In this document: positions 56,013 through 64,000 of the stretch, piece by piece
Layout of the letters: each line of letters starts with the position of its first letter
How positions within the stretch are numbered: the stretch's first letter is position 1
From: Prosopocoilus inquinatus
Lineage: Eukaryota; Arthropoda; Insecta; Coleoptera; Lucanidae
Assembly (NCBI GenBank): GCA_036172665.1
Contig: CM069870.1
Span: 41,374,001 to 41,438,000, forward strand
Length of the DNA: 64,000 nucleotides
Reading direction: 5' to 3'
Position numbers and translations under genes: made by a program
The notes under the pieces: generated by a model
Told to the model about the DNA's origin: nothing
Databases searched by the model: none
What the model saw: only the letters and a program-made list of their open reading frames with translations

Positions 56013-56834
56013 ATGCGACGTCGTGTCAAAACAGATTACACTACGAGAAGCACCTTAAAACGAAAAGGTCGTGGTTTACTTAATACGTTAATTAATAAAC
56101 TACCAGTAGAGTTACACTTACCAGGTTACAATTACTGCGGTCCGGGCACAAAATTAGACGTTCGACTTAAAAGAGGAGACAGAGGTGTGAATGCGTTGGA
56201 TGAGGCTTGCAAGCAACACGATATCGCATATTCTGTAAGTAGCGATTTAGAAAAACGTCACGAAGCAGATAAAAAATTGTATCAAGCGGCAGTGAAAAGA
56301 GTGAAGAGTACAGAAGCGGGATTTGGTGAAAAAGCATCTGCGTTATCTGTAGCCGCCTTAATGAAAGCTAAGACAAAGCTTGGAATGGGAAACGGAGTGA
56401 AGAGAAAGCGTAGTAAAAGGAAGAAGCGTGGTGGTAAATTATCATTTCGACAAGCTGTAAGGAAAGCACAACATGCAATTTCACGTAATGGTAACAAGAG
56501 TCTGTTAGAAAATGTGAAATTGGCGCAGGCTGTTTTAAAGAAGGACCACAAGAAAATAAGACCTCCACGTCAAAGAGTGATACCAATTCCTAAGAGAGGA
56601 GGGTTTTTACCTTTAATTCCATTATTTGCGGCTTTGGGCGCAATAGGATCGCTCGGCGGCGGTGCAGCTGCAATTGCTAAGGCGGTAAACGATGCAAAAG
56701 CTGCGAAAGAGCAACTGAAAGAGGCAGAGCGACATAATCGCGCTATGGAAACAAAAGCAGTGGGAAGCGGATTCTATATAAAACCTTACAAAACAGGGTG
56801 TGGGTTATATTTACGATCCAATCCAAAAAACTGA
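56013..56834 (+). CDS. PLA2 domain fused to a pX-like basic virion protein
   Basis: A 273-residue protein. Residues 35-95 form a parvovirus/adintovirus-type phospholipase A2 domain: YCGPGT (41-46) is the calcium loop and HDIAY (69-73) holds the His-Asp catalytic pair. A highly basic stretch follows (VKRKRSKRKKRGG, about 130-142), fitting nuclear localisation and DNA binding. The C-terminus is a hydrophobic Ala/Gly-rich segment (about 197-222), an amphipathic helix and a GSGFYIKPYKTGCGLYL end, like pX-type core proteins. In related viruses such PLA2 domains breach the endosome and pX-like proteins condense DNA. It ends in CCA AAA AAC TGA, a candidate frameshift site into the protease. Confidence 0.8.
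   Translation: MRRRVKTDYTTRSTLKRKGRGLLNTLINKLPVELHLPGYNYCGPGTKLDVRLKRGDRGVNALDEACKQHDIAYSVSSDLEKRHEADKKLYQAAVKRVKSTEAGFGEKASALSVAALMKAKTKLGMGNGVKRKRSKRKKRGGKLSFRQAVRKAQHAISRNGNKSLLENVKLAQAVLKKDHKKIRPPRQRVIPIPKRGGFLPLIPLFAALGAIGSLGGGAAAIAKAVNDAKAAKEQLKEAERHNRAMETKAVGSGFYIKPYKTGCGLYLRSNPKN
56825..56831 (+). promoter_or_regulatory. Candidate -1 ribosomal frameshift heptamer
   Basis: A AAA AAC in the correct zero-frame phase (CCA AAA AAC), followed directly by the TGA stop. A -1 slip leads exactly into the protease frame (CTG AAA TAT...). No strong downstream stem-loop was obvious to me, only a small CGG/CCG pairing. Confidence 0.6.
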
Positions 56835-57205
56835 AATATTTGCCTCGGCGACCGTTGACTAACATTGACATACTGAAATATGCTAAAATATGGAAATTAC
56901 CTTTCTTTCGAGGTGTGTTTATGAGAGATACTTTACCTAAAAAGATATGGAAGCATGAAAGTGGAGTAGTGAATTTAGATAGCGATTCTGGTGAAGGAAC
57001 GCATTGGGTGGCATATTATAAGAGAGGAGGAATCGTAAAATATTTTGACAGCTATGGAGATCTACGACCTCCAGTTGAAGTAGAGAAATATCTTTTGACG
57101 AACGGATTGGGAGTTATTAACTATAATTATGAAAGGTATCAGAAACAAAATACACAAAATTGTGGACACTTATGTCTACAGTTTTTAAAGTCCTTTACAA
57201 GTTAA
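56831..57205 (+). CDS. Adenain-like cysteine protease
   Basis: A maturation protease of the adenovirus (C5) type, which cleaves virion precursor proteins. The frame is open from 56,798 (GTG, no ATG). Numbering from there: FFRGVFMRDTLP (36-47), catalytic His69 in GTHW, Asp84 in YFDSYGD, and Gln120/Cys122 in QNCGHLC. The first Met is residue 42, inside the conserved domain, so its own ATG start is unlikely. The frame is -1 to the PLA2-pX gene and overlaps its last 37 bp, so I place its expressed start at the slip site 56,831, giving a fusion protein. A non-AUG start or splicing are alternatives. The stop is 22 bp before the penton gene. Confidence 0.85.
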   Translation: MKYLPRRPLTNIDILKYAKIWKLPFFRGVFMRDTLPKKIWKHESGVVNLDSDSGEGTHWVAYYKRGGIVKYFDSYGDLRPPVEVEKYLLTNGLGVINYNYERYQKQNTQNCGHLCLQFLKSFTS

Positions 57206-57227
57206 GTAAGAATGTAGTACTTGAAAG

Positions 57228-57962
57228 ATGGTCAACATGGAATCTTCACCCGTTGCGTGTACATTCACTCTTACGGGAACTGAATCAGTTTTATTTTGTG
57301 AATTGAATCCACCACTATACCTCGATGAAGAGGCAACATATGAAATGTGCTTGTTAAATTTTGAAACGTTTAATGCAATACCTAACATAGATGAAAGTAA
57401 TAATTTGATACATTATGAAGAAACAGGAAAAACGACGGTTTGGAAAACTATCGTTATACCTACAGGTACATATGAACTAGACGATATCAACCAATATCTG
57501 AAAGATTATTTTCAAAATAACAATATCTCTGATTATATAAACATTAAAGGAAATAATAATACTTTAAAGGCAACCATACACAGTTCGGTTAAGCTCGATT
57601 TTAGTAAACCAAATTCATTGGGAAAATTGTTGGGTTTTAAACCGCGAACGTTGAAAGTAAACGATAATAACATTGGTGATTTTCCGGTGGAAATAAATAA
57701 AGTAAATGCTATAAGAATAGAATGTAATCTAACCGGTGGATCTTATAACAACGGAGAACCCGGTCATGTTTTGTATCATTTCTTTCCAAATGTACCTCCA
57801 GGGTTTAAAATAATAGAATCCCCTCTTCAAGCTATTTATCTTCCAGTGACCGTGAATGTGATTACGAGAATAGTCATTCGACTATTAGATCAAGAGAATC
57901 GATTAGTAAATTTTAGAAACGAAGTAATTACTCTAAGACTTCATTTGAGAAGATTCACATAA
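57228..57962 (+). CDS. Probable penton (minor capsid, single jelly roll)
   Basis: A 244-residue protein, mostly beta-rich by eye. The N-terminus runs MVNMESSPVACTFTLTGTES; a second ATG is at 57,237. Placed between protease and major capsid, the usual site of the penton in Polintons and adintoviruses, and of the right length for a single jelly-roll minor capsid protein. I recognise the family pattern (ECNLTGGSYNNGEPGHVLYH, about residues 166-185) but no catalytic motif. It would form the five-fold vertices. Its stop overlaps the next start as TAATG. Assignment by context and length is stronger than by sequence. Confidence 0.65.
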   Translation: MVNMESSPVACTFTLTGTESVLFCELNPPLYLDEEATYEMCLLNFETFNAIPNIDESNNLIHYEETGKTTVWKTIVIPTGTYELDDINQYLKDYFQNNNISDYINIKGNNNTLKATIHSSVKLDFSKPNSLGKLLGFKPRTLKVNDNNIGDFPVEINKVNAIRIECNLTGGSYNNGEPGHVLYHFFPNVPPGFKIIESPLQAIYLPVTVNVITRIVIRLLDQENRLVNFRNEVITLRLHLRRFT

Positions 57963-58135
57963 TGATTATTTACGATAGCAATTATTCGAAACGGAAAGAG
58001 TGTAGCAGAATTAGACGTAATGTATTATTTAAACCACGGAAACAGATACTGAACTGTTGTCGACAAAAAAAACTGAAATTGACACAGAGAAATCGAATAT
58101 ATTTAGAGAGTTTAGGTTATAAGGTGCTAACATAG
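57962..58135 (+). CDS. 57-residue basic protein overlapping the penton stop
   Basis: The start shares one base with the penton stop (TAATG at 57,960-57,964), a layout used for termination-reinitiation. The product is strongly basic (SKRKECSRIRRN, KPRKQ, RQKKLKLTQRNR) and ends YLESLGYKVLT, which looks like a short folded helix. It fills the gap before the capsid gene. No homologue is certain to me; a DNA-binding or minor virion protein is a guess. It was missed by length cut-offs. Confidence 0.55.
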   Translation: MIIYDSNYSKRKECSRIRRNVLFKPRKQILNCCRQKKLKLTQRNRIYLESLGYKVLT

Positions 58136-58222
58136 GGGGAATTATTCTGTAGAAGAAACGTAACCGTCAAAGGGTGAACACCATCATTACACGTAAGGCA
58201 ATCATCATCTAAACAGAACGAC

Positions 58223-59443
58223 ATGGATATTTTGGGAGTAACTGATAAAATTAAATTGGACACTTCAATAACCAGTATGGAGTTCCATTCACACTTACCA
58301 TTCAGTTCATCATTTGGTAATAACGATGAAGTGCGTATCACCGTACCTGAGATCGACAATTACACCCTCCCTTGCGAAAGTTATTTGTACGTCGAGGGAA
58401 GACTGCGTTTGGTTAGTGATAATACTAAACACAGTGCGACGGCACAATTGATAAATAATCCGGTAGCTTATATGTTTAGCGAGATTAGATATCTTCTGAA
58501 CGGAGTACAGGTGGATTCGGTAAGAAATGTTGGCATAACATCAACAATGAAAGGGTATTTTTCTTTTACTCGCAACGATACAGTAAAATTGGAAAATGCA
58601 GGATGGATTCAGGAGAATGATAAAATGAGCGATATACTCAACGTTAAGGGAGATTTCTCAGCAAGTGTACCTTTAAAGACACTATTAGGTTTTGGGGAAG
58701 ATTATAAAAAGATCGTCTTGAATATGAGGCAAGAATTAGTATTGATCAGAGCAAATGATGACGTTGATGCAGTTCTGGAAACAAACAAGACGGAAAAGAT
58801 TAAATTAATAATTGACAAAATTGTATGGCGTATACCTCATATTTCTGTTGGACTACGTGAGCAATTGGCTTTAACGAGAGTGACAGACAGAGATGTTGAA
58901 ATACAAATTCCTTTCAGAAGCTGGGAGTTGCACGAGTATCCGTCGCTCCCAACTACGACAAGTCATTCTTGGACAGTAAAAACGGCTCCGCAGTTGGAAA
59001 CGCCAAGGTACATAATCATCGGTTTTCAAACTAAGCGAAAGGGTGTCGTCGATGCAAACATGAGTCTGTTTGATGACGTTAAGTTAAAATCATTAACGGT
59101 ATTTCTAAATGGCGAACGCTATCCGTACGACAATATTGATATTGATATTGAAAATAACAAATACGCCGTTATATACGACATGTATTCCAGATTTCAGGAA
59201 AATTATTATCATCGTGAAAGCAGTCAACCTTGGTTCAATCCAAAAGGATTAGCTAGTTGCCCATTAATAGGAATCGACTGCACTTTTCAGAGAGATGTAA
59301 TGCATAAAAGTGCAGTAGAAATAAGAATTGAGTTTACAACTAAAGAAAATATTAAAGCTGATACTATTGCTTACTGTTTAATTCTGCATGACAAAGCGTT
59401 CTCTTATTCACCTCTCACCAAAATTGTCCGTCAGTTGATGTAA
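58223..59443 (+). CDS. Major capsid protein (double jelly-roll-like), intact
   Basis: A 406-residue protein starting MDILGVTDKIKLDTSITSME. It belongs to the double jelly-roll-like capsid family found across insect Polinton-like elements, which builds the hexon-type capsomers. Recognisable blocks: NNDEVRITVPEID (about 33-45), YLYVEGRLRL (55-64), the central IVWRIPHISVG (about 201-211) between two beta-rich halves, and DIENNKYAVIYDMYSRFQEN (about 312-331). The sequence upstream is shared with copy I from position 58,167. The frame is complete, unlike copy I. It is followed by the accessory gene 80 bp on. No TATA box is seen just upstream, so it is probably made from a longer transcript. Confidence 0.85.
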   Translation: MDILGVTDKIKLDTSITSMEFHSHLPFSSSFGNNDEVRITVPEIDNYTLPCESYLYVEGRLRLVSDNTKHSATAQLINNPVAYMFSEIRYLLNGVQVDSVRNVGITSTMKGYFSFTRNDTVKLENAGWIQENDKMSDILNVKGDFSASVPLKTLLGFGEDYKKIVLNMRQELVLIRANDDVDAVLETNKTEKIKLIIDKIVWRIPHISVGLREQLALTRVTDRDVEIQIPFRSWELHEYPSLPTTTSHSWTVKTAPQLETPRYIIIGFQTKRKGVVDANMSLFDDVKLKSLTVFLNGERYPYDNIDIDIENNKYAVIYDMYSRFQENYYHRESSQPWFNPKGLASCPLIGIDCTFQRDVMHKSAVEIRIEFTTKENIKADTIAYCLILHDKAFSYSPLTKIVRQLM

Positions 59444-59523
59444 ACCGTGAATGGCAGTATTAACAGAGAAGCTAAAACTATTTGATTTAATTTGATTTTA
59501 TAAGAAGCAACATCAACCGAACC

Positions 59524-60054
59524 ATGAAAAAACGATTTATTGTCATTGACATTCAAGGATTTAAAGTGGAAAATAATCAGTTTATACCAAAAGAGTTGGC
59601 TTCTTACGATAGTGAAAGAAAAGTGAGTCATTTTTTATTTCAACCACCCACAAGTTTGTCAATGGTCCCCAGAAAATTTCAAAATGTTGCAAACTGGTTA
59701 ATGACCAATCACCATTGCATTGATTGGAATAGAGGATTCGTCCCCTTATCTGAGTTTGACGCAATCATCAACTTTTTATGTTGTACAGCCAAAGTCGTTT
59801 ACGTTAAAGGAGTGGAGAAGTCTCGATTTCTATGTGAAATTCTAGCGAAAAGCAATGGTGAAAGTGTACCTGTGTTAGATTTGGGTGAAATTTACGAGGA
59901 TGTACAAAAATTGCAAAAATCCGAACCCAAGTGTCCATTTCACTCAAGAAAAAATTGCATGTGTGCTTTAACGAACGTGTTTGATTTACATAAATTTATT
60001 CAAACAAAGTTATATGAAGGATTTTTTACACTAAACATTTGTGATATATTATGA
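59524..60054 (+). CDS. Conserved 176-residue accessory protein, nuclease-like features
   Basis: Starts MKKRFIVIDIQGFKVENNQF. The opening beta strand with Asp (VIDIQG, residues 7-12), KELASYD, a NHHCIDWNRGF block (about 62-72), VVYVKGVEKSRFL (about 91-103) and a CPFHSRKNCMCAL cysteine/histidine block (about 142-154) form a pattern seen in proteins of many insect mobile elements. The layout is reminiscent of RNase H-fold exonucleases, but I cannot place a full set of catalytic acids, so activity is only a suggestion. In copy I this gene has a frameshift and an internal deletion. Confidence 0.65.
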   Translation: MKKRFIVIDIQGFKVENNQFIPKELASYDSERKVSHFLFQPPTSLSMVPRKFQNVANWLMTNHHCIDWNRGFVPLSEFDAIINFLCCTAKVVYVKGVEKSRFLCEILAKSNGESVPVLDLGEIYEDVQKLQKSEPKCPFHSRKNCMCALTNVFDLHKFIQTKLYEGFFTLNICDIL

Positions 60055-60099
60055 GGAAACTTTGGTTCTTAGTTAGTATAAGAAAAGTTCAGCTTCGCA

Positions 60100-60435
60100 A
60101 TGGATTTCTTCTCCCGTCTATTTTGCAAGAACATTATAAAGCATGTTGTAGAGAAGGTTGGCGAAGTTATTGACCAGTACGAAAAAGATTGTTCGTTCAG
60201 TAGTATACCAGATAAGGATTTGAAGTACTTTCCAAAATCGTATCTATGTACCAGAGTCACAGCCGTAGATCTAGAATATATCTGGCCTAAGTTGCCAATC
60301 CATTATCAACGCTGTAAATATCTACAAAGTCAGAGACTCTGTCACCAACATTGGAATCAAACCGAATTTTCTTTGGATGAAATAGATGGTCCACCTCCAC
60401 GGAAGAAGAATTGCTATTTGTGTACTTATTCTTAA
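60100..60435 (+). CDS. Conserved 111-residue protein, copy II
   Basis: An intact frame 45 bp after the accessory gene, nearly identical to 30,711-31,046. Differences include YLCTR for YQCTR and YQRCKY for YQRDKY. N-terminal amphipathic helix (IIKHVVEKVGEVI), PDKDLKYFPKS in the middle, and CHQHW and CYLC at the end, possibly metal-binding. No family recognised. That it is the only late gene still open in the decayed copy I may be chance, given its short length. Confidence 0.7.
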   Translation: MDFFSRLFCKNIIKHVVEKVGEVIDQYEKDCSFSSIPDKDLKYFPKSYLCTRVTAVDLEYIWPKLPIHYQRCKYLQSQRLCHQHWNQTEFSLDEIDGPPPRKKNCYLCTYS

Positions 60436-60492
60436 ATATTATTATTAAAATATTAATTATTAAATATTGTTATTAATAATATATTATTATAC

Positions 60493-60498
60493 AATAAA
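60493..60498 (+). terminator. Polyadenylation signal after the late gene cluster
   Basis: AATAAA 58 bp after the last small gene, in a TATTAT-rich stretch. It probably ends the capsid cluster transcripts. Confidence 0.5.
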
Positions 60499-62148
60499 CT
60501 ATAATCAGAAAGGAGTTGTTATTTTATTCGTTATTAATTTTAATAAATCAATTTAAGGATTTAAGAAAGAATTTAGAAATACATTGCGTTATTAAATTAT
60601 TTAGATTAACTCTTGATGAGCAATTTAGCTTGACAGATTTTTATTGTCTTTGAAAGTATCGCTTTATTCGATTGAAATTTCAAACGTTGTCAAATTTACG
60701 AATTTTCTACGATGTAAAAGTCACAAAAATGGTTTTCACTGTGCAGCGTTAAAAATTTCATAGCGAGAAGTGATCTGTATAAAAATTATAATAAACTAAA
60801 TCAGAAAGGAGACGTTATTAATTTTAATCGATCAATTTAAAATTTAAGAATTTAGATTCACACACCGTCGTATAATAAATTAAGTGGCATAGAAAAAATA
60901 AACATGTTTGAAGGCGAACGTCGATTAAATATACAAATACTATAAAATTTACATATGTATTCCGAGTTGTGAATGAATATAAATACCGTTTTAAATAAAT
61001 AAAAACAAGCACGTTTTAAAGCGAGCCATACCAGCAAGAATTGCATAACAGTAAATTAACATATTTACGAGCATTCACCGTCGATTTAAAATTCAAATTC
61101 AATTTGCATAGAAATCGTTTAACTAATATATTGGTATTACACACCAGTCTTAATCGGTCTTTCACAAAGCTTAGTGCGTGTTTACTAAGAGAATATAAGT
61201 AAGAGAATATTTTTAAGAATGTAATTTAAATTTACACGATTCTTACAAATAAAGATTAGGGGCTGACTGTTCGATGAAATCGTGGTTTCTAGAAGATGAG
61301 TGCTCGTGTGTGTAATGTGTATCGTTAAACTGTGTGACACTTGCAAGTTTGATTTAGGAAAATTTTTGCGAATAAAGATTATTATTCGACAGATACACTT
61401 TTTCCTTACATTCATTTGAATAATGATTATTATAAACTTGGTAATAATAAGATTAGAATTACTATTCAACTTGGTTATAATAAGATTATTATTAAACTTC
61501 GTAAATGAATAAATAACTGCAAGTAAGAATAAAAAAAGAGAAGGAAAGAAGAAAAGGACAGAAAGGAAAGAAAAAAAAGGAGAGAAGGAAAGAAAAAAAG
61601 AGGAGAAAGGAAGGAAAAAAGGAGGAAAGAAAGGAAAGAAGAAAAGAGGAAAGGTTAGTTCTAGTGGGCCGTGGTTACGCCTTCGTTACGCCTTCGTGAC
61701 GCCCAGAAAATGGAAAGGGAAGAGTAGGGATGGGAGTGGGGAGAGGGCTTTCTCCCCCCCCCCCCCCCCCGGTTGACCCAGATTCCGCGGAAACAGAAAG
61801 TTACCCCCACCAAACTCCGCCCACCGCCCACTAAGCCCCGCCCATTCTCCTCCCATTCATCCTCTTTTACTGCTACTGCAAATGGAAACGGGATAAAATA
61901 AATAATAAAAAAAATTTATTATGCGCGTTCGGTTTGACCTTATACAACTTTAGTTTTGAATAACATTATGTTCAGGATGTTGTAATACAAAATACGTATT
62001 GCATCATTTCTGAGCAAGGTGTTCTTTCACTTTTCGATGTTCCGGTTACGCGTGTTTGTTATGTGACCTTTTATAATGTTAATTTTGAATAACATATTAC
62101 ATAATTTCTTACGTGCAGTTTTAGAAGGTTTACCTTCAACTTTTCGAG
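60499..62148. promoter_or_regulatory. 1.65-kb regulatory gap with polypurine tract and GC-box island
   Basis: No gene. It holds TTATT-rich repeats (about 61,370-61,500), a polypurine tract of GGAAAG units (61,530-61,654), then a GC-rich block (61,655-61,870): repeated ACGCCTTCGT, a run of about 18 C at 61,752-61,770, and CCGCCC/CCCCGCCC GC boxes. A diverged direct repeat follows (about 61,934-62,046 and 62,069-62,147), each with TGACCTT and a TTTTGAATAACAT block. Positions 61,655-62,170 are absent from copy I. Confidence 0.65.
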
Positions 62149-62208
62149 TATAAAAGGAGGCATTTAGTTCGAATAAACTCACAAGTTATTTGTTCAGTGA
62201 ATCTACTG
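62149..62208 (+). promoter_or_regulatory. TATA promoter and non-coding first exon of the S/T/P-rich gene
   Basis: TATAAAAG at 62,149. An initiator-like CTCACA lies 31-32 bp on (62,179-62,184). The first exon would end at 62,208, where GTAAGT starts. A TAG acceptor at 62,378-62,379, directly before TAATG, gives a 171-bp intron that removes ATGs at 62,250, 62,346 and 62,373 and leaves 62,382 as the first start codon. Confidence 0.55.
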
Positions 62209-62381
62209 GTAAGTGCTTTTACTTCTTAATTCATTAATAGATCTATAGTATGATACTCTATTTTTCCAGATATATCTGTTCTGTATCTGTTCTTGTTTGT
62301 TTAACAATTTAACTGTAAGTATTATTAAGTAAGATTTACGTTTTAATGTTTTAATATACTCCGTATTTTTGCATGCTAGTA

Positions 62382-64000
62382 ATGTCCTTTGGAAATGAAC
62401 GCCCAATTTTACAGCAATATTTACAAGGAAATCCTTCTTCAACAGTAACTACTAGCGTGGAATCTGCATTTAGAGAAACACAGACAGGAGTGGCAAGTAC
62501 TGCTCAAGTAAATGTTTCTCAGAGTGCATTTACCACTCAAGCAAATGTGCCGCCTTCATGGTGGAATGAAATTGATAATTCCTCTTTCCTGTTGCAAGAA
62601 GGAATTATCAATGATTCTACACTGAACGCAGTTGGTGACGTAATAGATCGTGTGGATTCTCGAGACATTCATTCCAGTCAACCAATTGTTAGCCAATTGC
62701 TGGTTCCTAGCCCTTTTATTCTTAATCAGCAATCTACCCAACCTCCTTTTATTATTCCACGACAATTAATCGCTACTTCTTCTTTAATGAAACCACCTCA
62801 AACTTCGAAACCACCAAATAAACCAGTTTCCCCATCAAATAAATCAGTTCCCATTCTTAAACAACCCACTCAACCCCTTATTTCTTCTTTCCTTACGCAA
62901 ACCAAACCTACTCAACCCCTCATTTCTCAACAGTCAATAGTTACTCCTATTGTAACATCCACATCAGCCTCTACTACTTCGGTTGCTGTAACATCCGTTC
63001 CTATTTCTACATCGGAAACTGTTCCTATTACATCCGTCTTTACAACTCCGAGTGTCATTTCTAGATCTGTTATTTCTAAATCAAAAACTCCGAGTTCCAT
63101 TTCTAAATCTGTTTCTAAATCCGCTTCTAATACTCGTGAACCCACACAATATTTACGCACCCTACGTGGCAACCAATATTCTCGTCTAAGGACCGTTAGC
63201 GACAAGTATGAAAGAGTGTGGTTGCCTAAAGCAGAATATTTGCAACGCAGAAGGGAACGCACAATGGAACGTAGATTGGAAAGAATTGCTAATGAAAGAC
63301 TTTTTCTTTCTTCTTTGCGTTCAAATCATGACTTGATGCATAGTGCGGAGTTGCAAGGTCAACTGAGTCAGTCGCAACCCCGTGTTGTTGCAGATAATAT
63401 CCCGCTAAATCCTAATGACTCAGTTTCTGAAATAATTGATATATCAGACCGTTCAATGGAGATATCTCAATTATCACCAATTGGGAATAATAATAACACG
63501 AACTCATCAATTAATATTAATCCAGTAATGATTAATAATTCTCCTTCTGTTCGTCGACCGAGGACTATTAATCTACCGAGGACTAATGTTAGTGAATCTG
63601 CTAATATTATATCCAATATTCAGAATTTGTCATCTTCACAATCACAACCGGAACTACTTATCCCACCCTCTCAAATTCCACCTTCTCGACTTCAGATTTC
63701 ACCTTCTCGCCTTGAAATATCCTCTCCTAGTGTCCGAACCTCTACACCTATTCGATCCCTTTCCTCATCACAACATGTTATACCCCTTCCTTCACCCTCT
63801 CCCAATTTAGTGGGAGTTATCTCAACAGCAGTCCAAAATTATTATGACGGAATTATGCCTGAAGTCAGGAACTGTTGTTTAGAGGGTGAGAAAAATCTTA
63901 GAAAAGTCACGGATGAGTTGCAATCTTGTCGTGAAATTTTACGTACAGTTCGCTTAAGGTCTCCGACTGACCAGGCTTTAAACGAACAATATGACAAAAT
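62382..64000 (+). CDS. Long S/T/P-rich protein of unknown role, 5' part, runs off the window
   Basis: The frame is open from ATG 62,382 (MSFGNERPILQQYLQGN) to the window end, about 539 codons, with no stop. An in-frame ATG at 62,373 would be removed by the proposed splice. Residues about 120-265 are low-complexity Ser/Thr/Pro/Val; then comes a basic, helical block with RLRTVSDKYERVWLPKAEYL; then Asn/Ser/Pro-rich sequence; and a conserved helical end (GIMPEVRNCCLEGEKNL). Copy I shows that about 85 more residues follow. No family recognised. Its own promoter and position apart from the capsid cluster suggest separate control. A virion-surface or regulatory role is conjecture. Confidence 0.75.
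   Translation, partial: MSFGNERPILQQYLQGNPSSTVTTSVESAFRETQTGVASTAQVNVSQSAFTTQANVPPSWWNEIDNSSFLLQEGIINDSTLNAVGDVIDRVDSRDIHSSQPIVSQLLVPSPFILNQQSTQPPFIIPRQLIATSSLMKPPQTSKPPNKPVSPSNKSVPILKQPTQPLISSFLTQTKPTQPLISQQSIVTPIVTSTSASTTSVAVTSVPISTSETVPITSVFTTPSVISRSVISKSKTPSSISKSVSKSASNTREPTQYLRTLRGNQYSRLRTVSDKYERVWLPKAEYLQRRRERTMERRLERIANERLFLSSLRSNHDLMHSAELQGQLSQSQPRVVADNIPLNPNDSVSEIIDISDRSMEISQLSPIGNNNNTNSSININPVMINNSPSVRRPRTINLPRTNVSESANIISNIQNLSSSQSQPELLIPPSQIPPSRLQISPSRLEISSPSVRTSTPIRSLSSSQHVIPLPSPSPNLVGVISTAVQNYYDGIMPEVRNCCLEGEKNLRKVTDELQSCREILRTVRLRSPTDQALNEQYDK

Larger units (their letters stand above)
54296..64000. mobile_element. Polinton/adintovirus-type element, copy II, apparently intact, right part outside the window
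   Basis: Begins AGTAGTAGGAATAGG at 54,296. The start with AG and short AGT tandem repeats fits Polinton termini. The six bases before it, CACTTC, would be the target duplication. All genes from 54,881 to the window edge are open. By comparison with copy I, the ATPase, integrase and polymerase should follow beyond 64,000. The gene set (double jelly-roll capsid, penton, adenain-like protease, PLA2-pX) is that of a virion-forming element. Confidence 0.85.

Noticed and set aside
56282..56586. Minus-strand ORFs of 89 and 72 codons
   Set aside because: Shadows of the basic PLA2-pX gene, whose Lys/Arg codons read as Phe/Leu/Ser on the other strand.

Overview
The window is an AT-rich, repeat-dense stretch of an arthropod, most likely insect, genome. 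Supporting signs are short introns (51 to 171 bp), arthropod-type core promoters, mariner/Tc1 relics, Penelope-like retroelements and Polinton/adintovirus-type elements. I see no ordinary single-copy host gene that I can support. Nearly everything recognisable is mobile or virus-like DNA.

Positions 1-29,092 are a graveyard of DNA transposons and foldback repeats: a Tc1-like relic with its terminal inverted repeats (2,466-3,932), a five-copy foldback family, tandem repeats (8,225-8,840 and 11,118-11,240), a 3.1-kb TIR-bounded element (13,609-16,705), a 2.8-kb TIR-bounded element carrying a four-segment DUF7869-like gene (20,491-23,257), several MITEs and an internally deleted mariner (26,947-27,549).

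Positions 29,093-50,836 hold Polinton copy I. It is truncated on the left and decayed: broken major capsid gene, a shortened accessory gene, a broken S/T/P-rich gene, a packaging ATPase lacking its P-loop, an integrase reduced to its C-terminal half, and a protein-primed-type DNA polymerase B on the minus strand broken by several frame changes. It has taken two kinds of insertion: a long-TIR repeat (31,163-33,378) and a 7.1-kb palindromic Penelope-like composite (37,392-44,525). The composite carries two intact, near-identical RT/GIY-YIG genes, two truncated ones and four hammerhead-like motifs, and it splits the ATPase gene with a 12-bp target duplication. The right end of copy I has an exact 11-bp-period array of TCAAGGTCA-type sites and a terminal inverted repeat.

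Positions 50,837-54,295 separate the two Polintons and hold a broken transposase, a MITE, foldback repeats and a tRNA-like sequence.

Positions 54,296-64,000 hold the left 9.7 kb of Polinton copy II, in the same orientation and apparently intact as far as the window reaches. In order: left TIR with a perfect 39-bp hairpin; TATA/initiator promoter; a gene whose start codon appears to be made by splicing; a PLA2-pX-like virion protein; an adenain-like protease entered through a candidate -1 ribosomal frameshift site; a probable penton; a 57-residue overlapping ORF; a double jelly-roll major capsid protein; two conserved small genes; a long regulatory gap with a poly-C and GC-box island; a second TATA promoter; and the start of the long S/T/P-rich gene, which runs off the window. 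Together these are a virion morphogenesis cassette (capsid, protease, membrane-active protein). The replication, integration and packaging genes seen broken in copy I would lie to the right of 64,000 in copy II.
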